Assembly: GCA_002712005.1 (NCBI GenBank)
Contig: PASP01000010.1
Span: forward strand, 93,158 to 157,157
DNA length: 64,000 nucleotides
Direction of reading: 5' to 3'
Source: Halobacteriovoraceae bacterium
Lineage (GTDB): Bacteria > Bdellovibrionota > Bacteriovoracia > Bacteriovoracales > Bacteriovoracaceae
The translations under genes were made by a program, and so were the position numbers. Positions 26,032 to 34,531 of this stretch are shown here, in pieces. Numbering within the stretch: position 1 is the first letter of the stretch; the number at the start of each line of letters is the position of its first letter. Below the pieces are notes generated by a model. That model ran no database searches, had not been told where the DNA came from, and saw only the letters and a program-made list of their open reading frames with translations.

Positions 26032-26835
26032 TTATTCCGCTTGCGCTTCTTCTGTAGGGGATTCTTTTTCTACTTTGAGTTCTTTCAATTCCCTAAGTTC
26101 TTCAAAAATTTTCAGATTTTTTAATTCTTTTAAACTTTTGAGCTCTTTAAGATTCTTTAGACCTTCAAGCTCTGAGAGTTTTTCAAGTTTTTCTAGATCG
26201 CTCAAACCTTCAATTTCACCTTCTAGATTTTTTAGATTTTCTATCAATTTGATTTGATCTTCTTTAAGTTGATCTCCATCAACTTTGATTTCAATATTTG
26301 GACTTTCTTTATCACCATCAACATTTATTTCAACGTGCTTTTCTTTACCTTGATCTGTTCCCGAGAATTTGAGGTGAGCTTTAATTTTTTTATCTTTGTG
26401 CTTCTTTCCTTTATTTTTGGAAGTCATGTCCTCTTGAACATTAATCAGACCACCTAGGATACGAACTTTTCCCTCTTCCTCTTGTACTTCTACTAAGGGG
26501 GAGAAGAAAGTCATAATAAAAATAGCAAAGGCTATTGAGAGTCCAAATGAGCCCAGAAAAGCGATGGTTAGCCATTTACCGGTTTCACTCTTTTGGCCAG
26601 AAAGTTTGGGCATACTTAGACTTAGGCCTCTTTCTTCTAAATATCTTCTTGCCGCCTCTTCAGGAGTTCCTAAGTTATTTAAAACTTCCTCAACATCTTT
26701 ATTTCCATTTTGTAAGCTATCTTGAATATGAGCATTGAGTTCCAGAATGATTTCCGCTTTTTCTGTCGCAGGAATGTGAGCAAGATATTGGTCGAGTTGA
26801 GACATATATCTTTCAATAAGGTTCTGAGTTTTCAT
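26032..26835 (-). CDS. HAAS-domain membrane protein with Leu-x-x repeat tail
   Basis: The 267-aa protein begins with a HAAS-type helical domain (RYMSQLDQYLAHIPATEKAE; NLGTPEEAARRYLEERG), followed by one membrane segment at about 90-118. The outside or periplasmic portion is charged and beta-prone (IEIKVDGDQL). The last ~60 residues show a leucine, isoleucine or phenylalanine at exactly every third position for about 17 units, with Lys/Glu between. HAAS proteins are usually encoded next to a PadR regulator, and that is the case here: the ATG overlaps the stop of the PadR gene by 4 bp. Function beyond that association is unknown. Confidence 0.75.
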   Translation of the reverse strand: MKTQNLIERYMSQLDQYLAHIPATEKAEIILELNAHIQDSLQNGNKDVEEVLNNLGTPEEAARRYLEERGLSLSMPKLSGQKSETGKWLTIAFLGSFGLSIAFAIFIMTFFSPLVEVQEEEGKVRILGGLINVQEDMTSKNKGKKHKDKKIKAHLKFSGTDQGKEKHVEINVDGDKESPNIEIKVDGDQLKEDQIKLIENLKNLEGEIEGLSDLEKLEKLSELEGLKNLKELKSLKELKNLKIFEELRELKELKVEKESPTEEAQAE

Positions 26836-27236
26836 GATGGTTTCTCCGTTTGTTCTTCTTCTTTACTTGGCTGAGTTAGTATTTTTTCGATGGTGCATGC
26901 TTTATGAAAGGTTTCATTCATATCTTCAAATTCGGCTTTCATACGCCCAAAAAGTTCCCTTCCTTGGGGAGTTATGGAGTAGAACTTTCTGGGGTGGCCT
27001 TGGACATTTTGAATATCCCAATTCGCACTTAAGTGACCTTCTTTAGTCATGCGATTGAGAATAGGGTAGAGGGTTCCCTCTTTTATGGAGAGCCCCAGGG
27101 TTTCGGCAGTCGAGATAATCTCAAACCCATAGGTTTTTTCCAGTCTGATAATCAAAGCAAATATACAGAGCTCGAGGTAACCTCTTCGTATTTGTCCAAT
27201 CCATTTATTAAAGTAGTTTTCCATAACCATATACAT
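26832..27236 (-). CDS. PadR-family transcriptional regulator
   Basis: A 134-aa winged-helix repressor. The core motifs are GYLELCIFALI, YGFEIISTAETLG, the wing-proximal KEGTLYPILNRMTKEGHL and GHPRKFYSITPQGRELF. Three in-frame ATGs (27236, 27230, 27224) are possible starts and none has a clear ribosome site; the last would give the compact MENYFNKW start. It overlaps the HAAS-domain gene by 4 bp, a common pairing. A palindrome overlaps the first ATG and probably mediates autoregulation. Confidence 0.92.
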   Translation of the reverse strand: MYMVMENYFNKWIGQIRRGYLELCIFALIIRLEKTYGFEIISTAETLGLSIKEGTLYPILNRMTKEGHLSANWDIQNVQGHPRKFYSITPQGRELFGRMKAEFEDMNETFHKACTIEKILTQPSKEEEQTEKPS

Positions 27237-27250
27237 AGCACTACTATGTA
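27232..27250. promoter_or_regulatory. Palindromic operator at the PadR gene start
   Basis: TACATAG-CACTA-CTATGTA is a perfect 7-bp inverted repeat with a 5-bp centre. It covers the first possible start codon of the padR-like gene. Position and symmetry suit a dimeric repressor controlling its own operon. Confidence 0.5.
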
Positions 27251-27458
27251 AGTAGGGTCAATATGTACTTTGCTTAAAATGAGCTCAAATTCGAATAAAA
27301 AGAATCTTTTTTAAGTAAAATTAGGCACTTATGTCAGATAATAGAAATTAACTAGGCGAATTCGGCTTTTTGACAATTTATTTTGTGTGAAATCTATCTT
27401 GCTGATATTATTTAACTATTATTCAATTTAACGTTTATCTTATGGAAGAGGAGAACGC

Positions 27459-28775
27459 ATGAATCCATCTACTATAGAATTGGTGGGGACCATATTATTT
27501 GCTTTGGCCATTGCCCACACCTTTCTTGTTTCTAAATTTCAAAGTTTGGCCCATCACTACCCAGAAGGCTCTATGGGGGAAAACCTATTTCACTTCCTTG
27601 GAGAAGTTGAAGCGGTTTTTGGAATTTGGGCCGCTATTTTTATCGGCTTTAGAACCTGTGTTGAAGGCTTTGCTCAATACGATGATTCTCATCATGTTGT
27701 GGGAGGAGCTCTTCATTATCTAGAGTCTCTAAACTTTACTGAACCAGCTTTTGTTTTCGTTATCATGTGTATGGCCGGGACGCGACCTATCATTATGCTT
27801 GCTGAAAAGCTTATCACCTTGGTTGCTAAGATTATTCCTCTTCCTGGAAAGATGGCCTTCTATGTAGCAGCTCTAATTTTTGGTCCTATTTTAGGCTCCT
27901 TTATTACTGAACCGGCTGCGATGACGGTTACAGCTCTTATTCTTTTAGATTATTTTTATTCTGGAGAAATGAGTACTAAATTTAAGTATGCAACGATTGG
28001 ACTTCTTTTTGTGAATGTTTCCATCGGGGGAACACTCTCTCACTTTGCGGCTCCACCAGTTCTTATGGTTGCTGGTAAATGGCATTGGGGATTAATGCAT
28101 ATGCTGACAAATTTCGGTTATAAGTCAGTTATTGCTATTATCATTTCAACTCTTATTGTTGCTTTTATGTTTAAAAAAGAACTTTCAGGTAAACTTGAAA
28201 TCAAGCAAAAGCATGATAATTTCATGGTTCCTACATGGTGGATGACATTCATTCATATTATCTTCTTAGCTCTTGTTGTTTATACGGCCCATCATATGGT
28301 TTTCTTTATGGCCTTATTTCTCTTCTTTCTTGGTTTCACTACGGTAACCAATGAATATCAAGATCAAATAAAACTTAAAGAATCTCTTCTCGTAGGTTTC
28401 TTCTTAGGTGGACTTGTTACTCTTGGAGGAGTACAGGCTTGGTGGCTTCAGCCGATCCTGACGACAATGCCAGATCTTCCTCTATTCTTTGGAGCAACTG
28501 GACTAACGGCCATTACAGACAATGCAGCTTTAACTTACTTAGGTTCACTTGTAGAGTTAACTGATTCGGCTAAATATAATCTTGTGGCCGGTGCTGTTGC
28601 TGGTGGGGGTTTAACGGTTATTGCCAATGCTCCAAACCCAGCAGGATTTGGTATTCTAAAGGGAACTTTTGGAGAAAAAGGGATTTCACCTCTAGGGATT
28701 CTAGCAGGAGCCATTGGGCCAACAATTGTCGCCCTAATTTGTCTTCAGCTCTTTCCTAGTCTAGGCGGACACTAA
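27459..28775 (+). CDS. Putative Na+/H+ antiporter-like membrane protein
   Basis: A polytopic 438-aa protein with about eleven membrane segments and a GAGGAG ribosome site. Conserved-looking polar stretches inside the membrane include SFITEPAAMTVTALILLDYF, TLSHFAAPPVLMVAG, GLTAITDNAALTYLGSL and TVIANAPNPAGFG. The TDNAALTYLG and NAPNPAG motifs and overall length match a family annotated as putative Na+/H+ antiporters in chlamydiae and other bacteria. Ion specificity is unproven. It is a single-gene unit ended by a bidirectional terminator. Confidence 0.8.
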   Translation: MNPSTIELVGTILFALAIAHTFLVSKFQSLAHHYPEGSMGENLFHFLGEVEAVFGIWAAIFIGFRTCVEGFAQYDDSHHVVGGALHYLESLNFTEPAFVFVIMCMAGTRPIIMLAEKLITLVAKIIPLPGKMAFYVAALIFGPILGSFITEPAAMTVTALILLDYFYSGEMSTKFKYATIGLLFVNVSIGGTLSHFAAPPVLMVAGKWHWGLMHMLTNFGYKSVIAIIISTLIVAFMFKKELSGKLEIKQKHDNFMVPTWWMTFIHIIFLALVVYTAHHMVFFMALFLFFLGFTTVTNEYQDQIKLKESLLVGFFLGGLVTLGGVQAWWLQPILTTMPDLPLFFGATGLTAITDNAALTYLGSLVELTDSAKYNLVAGAVAGGGLTVIANAPNPAGFGILKGTFGEKGISPLGILAGAIGPTIVALICLQLFPSLGGH

Positions 28776-28797
28776 GAAATAAAAAAATTAATCAAAA

Positions 28798-28827
28798 GAA
28801 AGGCCGAATTAATTTCGGCCTTTTTTT
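28798..28827. terminator. Bidirectional terminator between antiporter and ilvE
   Basis: GGCCGAA-TTAAT-TTCGGCC, extended by A/T pairs, is followed by TTTTTTT on the plus strand and by TTTCTTTT on the minus strand. The two genes converge here and the hairpin is within 30 bp of both stops. Confidence 0.88.
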
Positions 28828-29896
28828 ATACGCTCAGTCTCCATCCAAAGGGATCTTCCGATCGACCTTCTTGAAGATCAAGTAATTCTTGTCGTAGCTC
28901 TTTGGTAATATTTCCGTAATCATTGGCCAACTGAGCAGTTGTGGATTCACTCGCTAGAGATTTGATAGGCGTGATTATAACGGCCGTTCCACACGCAAAA
29001 CATTCGGTGCATTTTCCCGATTGAATATCTTTCAATAACTCAAGATAGCTTATTGAGGTTTCTTCAACTTGATAGCCCTTATGCTTAGCGAGTTCAATTA
29101 CTGACTTTCTTGTTACACCGTGAAGAATCGTTTGAGTCAATTTGGGAGTCTTAATTACATTATTTTCATAAACAGCAAAGAAGTTCATCCCACTCATTTC
29201 TTCAATATTCACTTTGTTCTTAGCATCTAGCCATAGAACTTGGTCATAGCCTTTCTCTTTGGCCGCAATCATCGCCAATAAACTAGCTGCATAATTTCCG
29301 CCTGTCTTAGCGGCGCCAATACCACCTTCTGCTGCTCTAATATTGTCAGTTTCAATCCAAACTTTTACAGAGTCACTCTTGAAATAGGCTTGAGAAGGTG
29401 AAGCTACGATCATGAATTTAAAGGTTTCACTTGGCTTCATTCCGAGATGAATATCTGTCGCAATCATGAAGGGACGAATATAAAGGCTAGCTTCACTTTG
29501 AATTGGGATAAGGTCTTTAGAAAATGAGACCATGGCCCTTAGACCTTCGAGAGCTAATTCTTCGTCAACTTCAGGCATGGCCATTCTTTTTGCTGAAAGG
29601 TTGAAGCGCTTGATATTTTCGAGAGGTCTAAAGAGGAAAGGTCCATTTCCATTTGCACGATAGGCTTTCATACCTTCGAAGATTTCTTGTCCATAATGAA
29701 GGACTTTGGCCGTGGGATCGAGAGTGAGTTGACGATAGGGGATGAGCTTCATCTGTCCCCATTTCCCATCAGCATAATCCATTTCAATCATAATGGGAGA
29801 CATAACGGTTCCAAATCCTAGCTCGTCTGGAAGATTAAAGTCTCCAAGAATCTGAGTGATTTGGGGGTCAATTTCAAGGTTTTTGAATGTATCCAA
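28826..29896 (-). CDS. ilvE: Branched-chain amino acid aminotransferase
   Basis: A class IV PLP enzyme that exchanges amino groups between branched-chain amino acids and their keto acids. The 356-aa protein starts at TTG with AAGGA before it. The PLP lysine is Lys197 in GAAKTGGNYAAS. Other family motifs are HYGQEIFEGMKAYR, RPLENIKRFNLSAKRMAMP, EEMSGMNFFAV and a CxxC in KCTECFACGTA, the last being typical of the eukaryote-like type II subgroup. It is a single-gene unit. Confidence 0.95.
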   Translation of the reverse strand: MDTFKNLEIDPQITQILGDFNLPDELGFGTVMSPIMIEMDYADGKWGQMKLIPYRQLTLDPTAKVLHYGQEIFEGMKAYRANGNGPFLFRPLENIKRFNLSAKRMAMPEVDEELALEGLRAMVSFSKDLIPIQSEASLYIRPFMIATDIHLGMKPSETFKFMIVASPSQAYFKSDSVKVWIETDNIRAAEGGIGAAKTGGNYAASLLAMIAAKEKGYDQVLWLDAKNKVNIEEMSGMNFFAVYENNVIKTPKLTQTILHGVTRKSVIELAKHKGYQVEETSISYLELLKDIQSGKCTECFACGTAVIITPIKSLASESTTAQLANDYGNITKELRQELLDLQEGRSEDPFGWRLSV

Positions 29897-30043
29897 AACG
29901 AATCCTTTTTATGATTTTAATTTAGACGAAAATAACGGCCGTAACGAGGTTTGTCATCTGAATGAGGTGATTTGAGCCGAGATATTCCTCCTTTGTGCTA
30001 TAATGTCTAAGTAAATTATCTGAAAATACAAGGACTTGTATTC

Positions 30044-31285
30044 ATGGGCCGAGGAAGGATTCTTCTATTCACTCTTACAATACTATTGAGTTTGAGCAAT
30101 CACGCTCAAATTGTTGAACGCGATTTTGCTGTTTCTCTCTCTGGTGATCTCAATTATTTAAAAAGTTTTCAACTGAGAGCAGAATTAAAGCTAGCGCGGA
30201 GTACAGACTTTTGCCGTGGTTTCACCATACCTTCCCTGAAAGGAAAATGGAGTTGCGAAAGAGTAGGAGGAGGAGAAGCCAAGTGTAAAGGTGCTTTTAC
30301 TTGTGCCATGATCAAAAAAGGATTTTCCAGAAAGAGTGAAACCATTAGGCTGAGCAGGGCCATTAAAAATCTAGGCCTTCCCAAAAAGAAATTTTCCATG
30401 ATTGTCTCTAAACGACCATTTAAAAATATTGATCGTTATAAATTGGCCAAAGAAGTAGAGGAACAAAGAAAGAAGGCAATACTCGATAACCAGCAAAAGG
30501 CCATAGAAAAGAAGAGACAAGAGCAGGCCCTTTTACAGAAGCAAATTAAGCTTCGTGCCAATAGATTAAAGAATGAGATGGTTGAACTCGATGAATTTTC
30601 TCAATTAGAACAAGAACTCGATGAAGCTACTCAAAGAAATAAAACCGATGCATCAATTGCAGACTCTCGTATTGAAACCGTCGAACAATTGGAAGCTGAG
30701 GCCATGGCCGCTGACGAAAGAGAGATGAGCGCTTCTCAGAGGGACGTACTTGATACAAACTCCAGTGATGAAGATAGTGATGAATTGGCCCAACTTGAAG
30801 TATCAGATGAGTCGTCAAGTAATGAGCCTCAATCAAGGGAAAGCCGGTGGACCTTTCTTTCATTTGGAGCAGGGATGTTTTCCATAAGTGATGAAGAAGA
30901 AAATTCGGTGACCACTTTTGGAATCATGTGGAGTCCATTATGGAAGTTGACAAGAAATTGGGATATCAAAGGAAATCTCTCTTGGCATCCTTTCAGTGCT
31001 GTTGTTGAAACTGGAGAAGAAGCGGAGAGTTTTAATATTATAGAGATTGGAGCTCAGCTTGAGTGGCGTGTTTTTGAAGAAGGTCTCTATCTCAGTTTAG
31101 GTTATGGAATTCAAAATTGGGGCTCCTCTGTGGGAGGATCCTTTTCGGCACTCTCAATTGGTGGGGGTTATTATTTTGAAAAGAAGAAAGACCGTCTTAT
31201 CGACTATCTCTTTGTGAAACAGGTAAGTGTGAGTAATGAAACTTCAAATGTTGAGTTAGTTGGGGGCCTTGGCTTTATATTTTAG
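30044..31285 (+). CDS. Secreted coiled-coil protein with C-terminal outer-membrane beta barrel
   Basis: A 413-aa protein with a signal peptide ending near SNHA|QI. The first 110 residues form a small Cys-containing domain (FCRGFTIPSLKGKWSCERV; KCKGAFTCAMI). Residues 130-200 are a highly charged helix with heptads (EEQRKKAILDNQQKAIEKKR), probably a coiled coil, then an acidic Ser-rich linker. The last ~140 residues alternate hydrophobic and polar positions (WDIKGNLSWHPFSAV; LYLSLGYGIQNWG) and end in GLGFIF, a terminal Phe typical of barrels inserted by the Bam complex. Function unknown. Confidence 0.6.
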   Translation: MGRGRILLFTLTILLSLSNHAQIVERDFAVSLSGDLNYLKSFQLRAELKLARSTDFCRGFTIPSLKGKWSCERVGGGEAKCKGAFTCAMIKKGFSRKSETIRLSRAIKNLGLPKKKFSMIVSKRPFKNIDRYKLAKEVEEQRKKAILDNQQKAIEKKRQEQALLQKQIKLRANRLKNEMVELDEFSQLEQELDEATQRNKTDASIADSRIETVEQLEAEAMAADEREMSASQRDVLDTNSSDEDSDELAQLEVSDESSSNEPQSRESRWTFLSFGAGMFSISDEEENSVTTFGIMWSPLWKLTRNWDIKGNLSWHPFSAVVETGEEAESFNIIEIGAQLEWRVFEEGLYLSLGYGIQNWGSSVGGSFSALSIGGGYYFEKKKDRLIDYLFVKQVSVSNETSNVELVGGLGFIF

Positions 31286-31318
31286 GATGAAGCAGATATT
31301 TATAGAGGAAGTATGAAA

Positions 31319-31393
31319 TGGTGCGGCCGACTGGGATTGAACCAGTGACCCCCTGCGTGTCGGGCAGGTGCTCTCCCACTGAGCTACGGCCGC
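31319..31393 (-). tRNA. tRNA-Val (GAC) with unusual C33
   Basis: Reading on the minus strand, GCGGCCG pairs with CGGCCGC in the acceptor stem, GCTC/GAGC forms the D stem, CCTGC/GCAGG the anticodon stem, and ACTGG/CCAGT the T stem with loop TTCAATC. The 75-nt gene includes an encoded CCA. The loop CCGACAC places GAC at 34-36, which reads Val codons GUC/GUU. Position 33 is C rather than the almost universal U. Confidence 0.9.
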
Positions 31394-31446
31394 ATGAGGG
31401 ATTAGTCTACGAGAGGATGGTTCTCATCGTCAATAATAAAAAGATT

Positions 31447-32301
31447 TCAAACCGAAATATACTCTTTTAATTTCTTCCATTTAAAGAATATAGGTAAGTA
31501 AATAGGCCACATAAATATAAAATTTATGTCCATAATGATCCAAGTCGACAAGTGGAAAATTATAGCTGCAATGCCATAAAAAGAGGGCCTTAGCCAATAG
31601 ATAATGACTCCAAAGAATTCAAAGAGAAATGTCATCCAACCTATGGCCTTAAAAACAAGAGGATGACCTGTAATGTAAATACCTAAAGGGGTTCCCGAAA
31701 TTAAGGTATGAATTCTGATGAAACGGCCATCTATAAACCAAGCAAAACTGGAAATAAAAATCTTCGATATAGCAGATTGAAAGAACATATTGATGACATA
31801 AATCTGAAAGAAAAATAAGAAGAAAGCGTCAGAAGGTTTTGGACTCATCTCACTATCTTGAGGAGTTTGAGAGAGAGGCTTGAGCCTCCAGGAGTAAGCA
31901 TCTGTCTTACAAAAGAGTTGAGCGATAATAAAAGTAGGGAGGTAAGCCGAGTAGAACCAAATGGGTTCTGTTACTTGGACGAGATGATGATCTAAGTAAT
32001 AGAGGTAGGGAAGCATGGATACAGCGACAAGAATCTTCGTCAATTGATGAAAGTATCCCGTAAAATAAACCGCTACCAAGAAGAGATTGAAACCTTTCCA
32101 ATAATCAAAATAAGGTGCATACCACGCTGATGTTTTAAAATAGTAATTATCAAAATAGAAAAGATATCTAAACTTTGAGTCTTCGGTGACTATAACAAAG
32201 ATGAGAAGTCCTGCAAAAATCATCCTAAAAAGGGAAAGCCTAAGTAATATATTCTCTTGAGATAGAATGAATATTTTAATTCTCTTTAAAAGTAATTTCA
32301 T
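31447..32301 (-). CDS. HTTM-domain membrane protein (gamma-carboxylase-like)
   Basis: A 284-aa polytopic protein with about six membrane segments in the pattern of the HTTM domain first defined in vitamin K-dependent gamma-carboxylase. The FQIYVINMFFQSAISKIF segment, with Tyr and Lys near the helix end, and IIFHLSTWIIMDINFIFMW are typical. Its gene follows the 155-aa partner by 2 bp, a pair also seen in other bacteria. The catalytic status of bacterial HTTM proteins is generally unknown. Confidence 0.75.
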   Translation of the reverse strand: MKLLLKRIKIFILSQENILLRLSLFRMIFAGLLIFVIVTEDSKFRYLFYFDNYYFKTSAWYAPYFDYWKGFNLFLVAVYFTGYFHQLTKILVAVSMLPYLYYLDHHLVQVTEPIWFYSAYLPTFIIAQLFCKTDAYSWRLKPLSQTPQDSEMSPKPSDAFFLFFFQIYVINMFFQSAISKIFISSFAWFIDGRFIRIHTLISGTPLGIYITGHPLVFKAIGWMTFLFEFFGVIIYWLRPSFYGIAAIIFHLSTWIIMDINFIFMWPIYLPIFFKWKKLKEYISV

Positions 32302-32303
32302 TT

Positions 32304-32771
32304 CTAACCACTAATTAAGCTATTCGCCATTTCATTAGAAACTTCATAAGTGTAGATGGGCACTGCTTTTTGTAAATAATCTTTGTCTGTTTTGAGAGAA
32401 GGAAGATCATGGACATTGATGGATAGTACTTCGACTGATTTTGTGATCATCTCATATTCATTCCATTTAAGAAGGGTCTTGATGAATAAAGGCTTTTGAG
32501 CAAAGTAGCGTGACTTCGGCTCATAGAAAGTCTTTCTCACAAAGATAAGGCTCTTATAATAATCAGTAGGTAAGAGTTTTAGTGGAGATTGGTAGAGGGT
32601 TCTTCCATCTTTGAGATTGATTTTAAAAATGGGTACTTGATTATGAAAAATCAACGATTCCGAATACATGGCAAAAGATGAGAGTGGCCAGGAATTCTTT
32701 CTAGCGAAGGTTTGGCTCCAGTGAATACTGAAATATACTACTGCTATAAGCAATAACTTATTTAGGGTCAT
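32304..32771 (-). CDS. HTTM-associated membrane-anchored protein
   Basis: A 155-aa protein with a single N-terminal hydrophobic segment (LNKLLLIAVVYFSIHW) followed by a soluble domain. The motif SWPLSSFAMYS near residue 30 resembles the 'WP..s.ypMYs' motif of small proteins co-encoded with HTTM proteins. It directly precedes the HTTM gene with a 2-bp gap, so they are probably made together and may form a complex. Function not known. Confidence 0.6.
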   Translation of the reverse strand: MTLNKLLLIAVVYFSIHWSQTFARKNSWPLSSFAMYSESLIFHNQVPIFKINLKDGRTLYQSPLKLLPTDYYKSLIFVRKTFYEPKSRYFAQKPLFIKTLLKWNEYEMITKSVEVLSINVHDLPSLKTDKDYLQKAVPIYTYEVSNEMANSLISG

Positions 32772-32869
32772 GGGCGACTCTTGGGGTTAATTTTGTATAG
32801 GGTCTCCGCAGGTCATTTTGGGGGAATTTCCTTGGCGGTCTTCCTATTTCGTAATAAAGTGTTTTTCCT

Positions 32870-34531
32870 ATGAAAAACCGTCTTCAGTATACATTAAAGC
32901 AGTTGCTTTTCCATCAGCTTATTGAGTTTTTTCCTTACTATATTGGCGCCTTTATTTGTCTCTATGCGACCCATTGGATTCAATCTCATCTCCCTTTTTT
33001 AGCGAAAGAATTGGCAGATATTGTTGAAACAGGTGTTGATAAAATCGATACTTGGAAGTTCTTTGCTTTGGCCATTGGAATTATTATTTTCAGAACCTCA
33101 AGTAGATTGCTTTTCTTTTATCCAGCGAGAGTTCTACAAAAAGACTTGAGGGTAGAACTTTTAGAGAAGCTAGAGGGCGCAACTCCTCTTCGTTATCGAA
33201 AGCATTCGGATGGACAGCTCTTTCAAATCCTACAAATGGATATGGAGCAGCTTAGGGCCTTAATTGGATTTGCGCTCCTTCAAGTGGGAAATATTATAGT
33301 GGCCCTTATTGTTCTTATTCCCAAGATGGTCGCTTTTAATCCCCAGATGATTAATACACTTGTGCCCATGGTGATCAGTTTTATTATTTTCACGATTATA
33401 GTGAGTCGTAATAAGAATATGTTCAAAAAGGGACAAGACCAACAGGGTGAAGTTCAAAATGTAATCATTGAAACCTATGCTGGTAAGAAGACCATTAAGA
33501 ATTATCATTCAGAAGAAGATTTTATCACTTGGTTTAAGAATTTTTCTTGGCGCGAACTTACAACTTTTTATAAAGCAGGTATAGGAGTGGGGATTTCCAT
33601 TCCCTTATTACCTCTTGGTATTGGATTAAGTCTTATCTACGGTGGTCATATTGTCTACCAACAAGATCTGGGGGCAAGTTCGCTGATTGTTTTTAGTGGA
33701 TTTATTTTTCTTTTCTTAGAGCCCATTATGTTCCTGTCGTGGATTGGAGTTGTATTTGCTCGCTCTTATGGATCTTGGGAAAGGTTAAAAGGATTAGTCC
33801 ATGATCTAGCTGAAGAAACCTTTGAAGAAAAACTCTATCTCGAAAAGAATCCAATTCACTCTAAGAAAGAGGACGAAGTCCTGCGCCTGAATATTCAATT
33901 CTGGGAAGACCAAATTGATCTTCATTTTCCAAAGAATGACTGGTCCGTTCTTGTCGGTAAGACGGGTCACGGGAAAACTTATATTTTGACTCAAATTGCG
34001 GACATTCTAAAACTTCAAAAGCGTGATATCTCTTATGTTTCACAAGATCCGTATCTTTATAATGATACAGTTGAAAATAATATCTTCCTTGGTCAAGAGA
34101 TTACGGAAGAGAGAAGAGATCAGGCCTTTGCTCTTTTAAAACTCTTTGGACTAGATTATTTAGCAGGATCTAAAGAAGCCCTTTTACAAATGCAAGTAGG
34201 AGAAAAAGGGAAACGATTAAGCGGTGGGCAAGCTAAGAGGCTCGCTATTGTTCGTTCGCTTATGGCAGACGTTGATATATATATTTGGGATGATCCTTTT
34301 TCTTCCGTTGATTTGATTTTAGAAAAACAAATCATCTCTGAGCTTCGAAACTGGGCACCTCTCGTTGATAAGACCGTAATCCTCTCTAGTCATCGCTTAT
34401 CTACCGTGAGAGCAAGTGACTATTGCTTCTATCTTGAAAAAAACGAAGGGATTAAAGAAGAGGGAATCATCCAAGACTTACTCCAACCTGAAAAAGAAAC
34501 TTATGAATACTTCAAACAACAAATGGTCTAA
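32870..34531 (+). CDS. ABC exporter half-transporter, subunit 1 (degenerate-site type)
   Basis: The 553-aa protein has an N-terminal membrane domain with about six segments and an ATPase domain from about residue 330. The Walker A is GKTGHGKT near 364, the signature is RLSGGQAKR, and the H-loop is in LSSHRLS. Walker B reads IYIWDDPFSSVD: the catalytic Glu after it is Asp. This is the pattern of the inactive-site half of heterodimeric exporters. Its 3' end overlaps the second subunit gene by 29 bp. Substrate unknown; lipids, peptides or drugs are possible. Confidence 0.88.
   Translation: MKNRLQYTLKQLLFHQLIEFFPYYIGAFICLYATHWIQSHLPFLAKELADIVETGVDKIDTWKFFALAIGIIIFRTSSRLLFFYPARVLQKDLRVELLEKLEGATPLRYRKHSDGQLFQILQMDMEQLRALIGFALLQVGNIIVALIVLIPKMVAFNPQMINTLVPMVISFIIFTIIVSRNKNMFKKGQDQQGEVQNVIIETYAGKKTIKNYHSEEDFITWFKNFSWRELTTFYKAGIGVGISIPLLPLGIGLSLIYGGHIVYQQDLGASSLIVFSGFIFLFLEPIMFLSWIGVVFARSYGSWERLKGLVHDLAEETFEEKLYLEKNPIHSKKEDEVLRLNIQFWEDQIDLHFPKNDWSVLVGKTGHGKTYILTQIADILKLQKRDISYVSQDPYLYNDTVENNIFLGQEITEERRDQAFALLKLFGLDYLAGSKEALLQMQVGEKGKRLSGGQAKRLAIVRSLMADVDIYIWDDPFSSVDLILEKQIISELRNWAPLVDKTVILSSHRLSTVRASDYCFYLEKNEGIKEEGIIQDLLQPEKETYEYFKQQMV

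Noticed and set aside
34416..34502. Upstream start for ABC exporter subunit 2
   Set aside because: It would overlap subunit 1 by 116 bp and adds a non-membrane Lys-rich leader; ATG at 34503 gives the expected N-terminus.
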